Made by a program: the position numbers and the translations under genes. 64,000 bases of DNA from Callorhinus ursinus. Taxonomy: Eukaryota > Chordata > Mammalia > Carnivora > Otariidae. The stretch lies in assembly GCF_003265705.1 (NCBI RefSeq), contig NW_020312848.1, forward strand, positions 52,687,274-52,751,273, written 5' to 3'. The notes beneath the pieces were generated by a model. It ran no database searches, was not told the origin of the DNA, and saw only the letters and a list, made by a program, of their open reading frames with translations. Positions within the stretch are counted from its first letter, which is position 1. The number at the start of each line of letters is the position of its first letter. Positions 60,712 through 64,000 of this stretch are shown piece after piece.

Positions 60712-61910
60712 ATGCGCTGAGGAGACTTCTGCTTCCAGGAAGATGGGAGTAGACATCCTTTCTCCTATTTCTTTCACTAAATACAGCTAAGAACCCTGGA
60801 CATTATGTATAAAACAAACATAAGATTCTGAAAGGAAGGGCACCTGAGTGGCTCAGTCGGTTGGGTGACTGACTCTTAGTTTCAGCTCAGGTCATGATCA
60901 ATCAGTCAATCAATCAATCAATCAATCAATAAGATTCTGAAAGGTGGAAAGAAGGCAAGTCAGCTAGGAACCTCAGGACCAGAAGAAAGACGTAGTGAAT
61001 TTTCTGGATTTTCTTTTTCCTCATAGATCTCTGAACAGGTACTAGGTACTCTGAAGCTGGCAACCCAGAAATGCCAATGGCCATGGGCCAGTGGAGGCAA
61101 TGTAGGAAGTTTGGACCCCACCTTTGGGGTCACTGGAGGGCACGTGGGGAACAGTAATGAGGAGTCCCTGCACATCTACCTGTATCTGGCAGTAAGGAGG
61201 CAACAACCTCCCTTGCCCTGAGGCAGCATTGTCAGAGAAGGCCTGCTAAAATACAACCTTTTAAGATGAGCCAGTCTTTTTGATATGATACCCAAAATGT
61301 CCGGGTATTAATGGAAAATCATTCCAAGGAAGATCTCAACTTGAATGAGACAAGACAATCAAGAGATGCCAATACTGAAATGACACAGATGTTAAAATTA
61401 TGACAAGGATTTTGAAGCAGCAATCATAAAAGTTCAATGAAGAATTACAAACATACTTCACAAATGAAAAAGTAGCAAGTCTCATCGAAGAAATAGAAGC
61501 TACAAAGAAAATCAAATGGAAAATTTAAAACTAAAACGTACATGGGAACAATCAGTGAACTTGAGGATAGAACACGAGAAATTACCCAGTCTGAACAAGA
61601 GAGAAAAAAGACTGAAAAGATAAAAAGCCTTAGGGACAGTGAGACTGCAACAGAATATCCAACAACTGGGTCACTGGAGTCCCAAAAGGAAAGGAGAAAG
61701 AGGATGGGGCTGAAAGAGTATATGAAAAAATAATGGCTGAAAATTACCTAAATTTGGGAAAAGACATAAACCTACAGGTTTAAGAAGCTGAGCAAACCCC
61801 AAACAGGACCCAAACATATTCATGCCAAGACACTTCATAGTCAACCTTCTGAAAACTAAGAACAGAGAGAAAAATCTTGACAGCAGCCAGAAAGAAGTGA
61901 TGCAGGAAAT
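60712..61910 (+). mobile_element. old LINE-1 (L1M-type) 5' region with ORF1 remnant
   Basis: 5' part 'ggaagatgggagtagacatc' and 'gaaccctggacattatgtat' resemble old L1M 5' sequence. About 61400-61905 translates in two frames to ORF1-like pieces: 'ELEDRTREITQSE', 'GVPKGKEKEDGAERVYEKI' and 'MAENYLNLGKDINLQ', then 'RKILTAARKK'. Stops and at least one frameshift (near 61730) make it dead. The 63-codon frame at 61542-61733 is part of it. Confidence 0.75.
60836..60928 (+). mobile_element. Can-SINE head fragment with (CAAT)n tail
   Basis: Only the tRNA-like head ('agggcacctgagtggctcag' to 'caggtcatgatca') is present, then a CAAT repeat instead of the CT-rich body and A tail. A perfect 16-bp duplication ataagattctgaaagg at 60820-60835 and 60929-60944 shows it inserted as a unit into the old L1. 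Confidence 0.9.
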
Positions 61911-63175
61911 GCACAAATTTTGGGCATTAGAGGAATGGGTGGGTTACCCGCATTTCTTGTTGATTTCAACTATTAGTCTTTTTGCCTTTGTAACTGGACT
62001 TAACTGAGCTAACATGCACAAAGCATTTACTAGACATCTATAAATTATGCTGGCACTTGAGGGACATATGTCAATCCCATTCCTCCTATAACTGCTTCAC
62101 AGCAGGTGTTATCCATCAGAGCAAATCAAGAAGTTCCAGAATTTGAAAGAATCTCAAAAAAAAAAAAAAAAAAAGACAAGCACAATAATTTTTAATTTGG
62201 GATTTCTTGATGGGCTTCAGCTCTGTGCACTACTTGAAATTAATCGAAAAAATGCCAGCATGTATGTGCATTTTTCCAGGAAAAGGACCATGGTTTTCAT
62301 CAGATTCTCGAAGGAGCTGGTGGCCCTAAAAAGATTAAGAGCCACTGTTAAGTTTCTGTTCTTTTCAGGCTAAGCCATATAATCCAACCTAGGTAAAAAA
62401 GAACCTAAAAATAGAGAAGGTATTCTTCATTCTGTCAAAATTCCTGAACGCTACCTCATGATAATTCTCTACTTTTAAGGGAAAAATAAGAAAAGGGCAG
62501 TTTTCTAATTCCTTCTAGGCACTTCTGGAAATACATTGTTCATTAAAGAATGTTTGCCTGTAGTCTTATTTCAATCATTTTAAAAATAGTACCTGGAGGT
62601 GACTAAATGACTAACGTACTGGGATTTAAAATGTACTTTAACTTTGATTTCTCCCAATGCCAATGAAAAAGTTCAGATGTATAAGGAAGAATCAGCAGCC
62701 TCTCTATGCCAGTATCAATGGGCTGGTTTATGAGCTAAGTTAAACTGTTCTACAATCTGCATTCCTTTTTCCACCTTTCAAAAAAAAAAGGCATGTAAAA
62801 TTAAGTTCTATTAATTACACAATGTGTAACTGCCAATTTATCTGAACAAAAAATGTTAGTGCATTCTCTTGTGAAAAAATAAAACAGCTACGACAAAAAC
62901 AGATTTAGTTTCTGTCTGTAGAGCATGGCTGTGCCTCACTTCTTGTACCTCCGCCCAACCCCTTCATGCAAGCCAGGTGAGTTCACCTGCAGGACTGCAC
63001 TATAAAACAGGGTTTTAGGTTGCTACTGCCTGTTTTCTAATCAAAATTAAGACCCCCAGTGTCACCTGGAGAGCAAGATTGGATAATGCATTATTTCAGT
63101 AAAAAACTTAATTGTCTGCTTCCAGTAGGACCCTCCTGTAGTTTGATTTCCTCAGACTATTCTCTGCTAGCTTGT
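61911..63175. other. intergenic, unique
   Basis: An A-run of about 18 lies at 62157-62175. No gene or element recognised. Confidence 0.4.
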
Positions 63176-63179
63176 ATCT

Positions 63180-63480
63180 ACAGAACCAAAAGGATCACAA
63201 GGGTCTTTTGTTAAACAGAATTCTGGGGCCTAGCCTAAAATTACCACAATGCAACTAGGAGAAAGATTTGGGAATCTGAAAGTTTTTCCAAGTCCTTCAG
63301 GTGATTCTTTAGTTCACACAGTGTAAAATAGTCTCAAACTTGAATATGCACACAAATGATCCTGGGCTCTTGAAACAAATGCAGATTCTGATCTGCCTGG
63401 TCTGGACAGGGTCTGAGATTCTGCATTTCTAACAAGTCCCCAGATGATATTGCTAGTTTGAGGACACTTTGAGTAGTTAA
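63180..63480 (+). mobile_element. MER5-like hAT remnants
   Basis: 63345-63475 follows MER5A in sense: 'caaatgcagattctgatctg', 'agattctgcatttctaacaa', 'gtccccagatgatattgcta', 'acactttgag'. A shorter similar piece lies at 63190-63240 ('aacagaattctggggcctag'). Confidence 0.75.
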
Positions 63481-64000
63481 GATCAGAGAGGGTATGTTTC
63501 ATCTGGTTAGTGTGTAAATCAGTGTAGGCCGTTACCTTTTCCTTCTGTATCTGTGGATTCTCTATCAGGGACTTCTGCCTTGATACTGCCCATTTCTCAC
63601 TTATCACTGATAGTGTTTCTATAAGCTAGTGTGATCACTTAAGGTAAGGCAATCTGCCACTAAGCTGACATAAAAGTACATACAAAGATAAGAAGAACCT
63701 GAAATAAACAGAAATGAACATCACACATTAACTTACAACATACTGAGTTTATATTTTATATAGTAACTTCTCATCATAGAGATGTTAATACAAAGGTTTT
63801 TTTTTAACATTAAATTTCTCCATTTCAATGTCAATATATTTTTTACATTAAATATTGTCTCCATTTTAACATGAGATACATTGAATACATTTTTCTTATC
63901 TCTCCCAAGAAATAAAAATTTTAATTTCTGACTGTATTTGATATTAAGTTGGGAGTTAACAAAACAAAAATCTAATAAAAATATGGAGAAAAGACTCCTC
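63481..64000. other. intergenic
   Basis: AT-rich to the window end; nothing recognised. Confidence 0.4.

Noticed and set aside
62157..62175. A18 run as the tail of a processed pseudogene
   Set aside because: No polyadenylation signal at the right distance before it, no recognisable coding sequence upstream and no flanking duplication seen.
41251..64000. SMIM30, the expected neighbour upstream of GPR85
   Set aside because: I looked for its small membrane-protein frame on the plus strand and did not find it; from human spacing it should lie beyond the window end.

Overview
This is mammalian nuclear DNA. It is AT-rich and gene-poor, with one intact protein-coding gene. At least fifteen tRNA-Lys-type Can-SINEs (head 'ggtggctcagt', tail TCTCTCTCT-AAATAAATAAA) and L1 3' ends carrying the 'taatcaccatac...catcattagtttttgatg' tip point to a carnivore, most likely a caniform of the bear/pinniped/mustelid group. 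The species cannot be fixed from sequence alone.

The gene is GPR85 (SREB2) on the minus strand: a complete 370-codon reading frame at 38059-39171 in one exon. A splice acceptor lies at 39341/39342. A probable non-coding first exon ending at a consensus donor (about 40733) sits in a CpG island (about 40830-41250) that contains a CCG/CGG triplet tract. The coding exon's 5' leader has a 38-codon ATG-started upstream ORF plus a 4-codon one, which could reduce translation of the receptor. In the human genome GPR85 lies in 7q31 between BMT2 and SMIM30/PPP1R3A; I found neither neighbour here, so both flanks read as intergenic.

Region by region: 1-1.6 kb, L1 fragments with a 400-base assembly gap. 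2.2-7.3 kb, decayed L2 fragments and one SINE. 8-13 kb, a SINE, L1 3' ends and unique AT-rich sequence. 13.3-15.2 kb, a probable solo LTR followed by plus-strand L2-like sequence. 16-23 kb, MIR and L2 remnants, some interrupted by younger SINE or L1 insertions. 23-38 kb, mostly unique sequence with scattered SINEs, MIRs and L2s, then the GPR85 3' UTR. 39-41.3 kb, GPR85 leader, intron and promoter. 41.3-64 kb, intergenic sequence with more SINEs, an L2 block, a CpG-rich pocket near 51 kb, an old L1M ORF1 remnant at 60.7-61.9 kb and a MER5-like remnant at 63.3 kb.

I saw no CRISPR array, operon, phage or other unusual system. The most interesting items are the GPR85 leader and promoter, the 51 kb CpG pocket, and several structural curiosities in the mobile elements.
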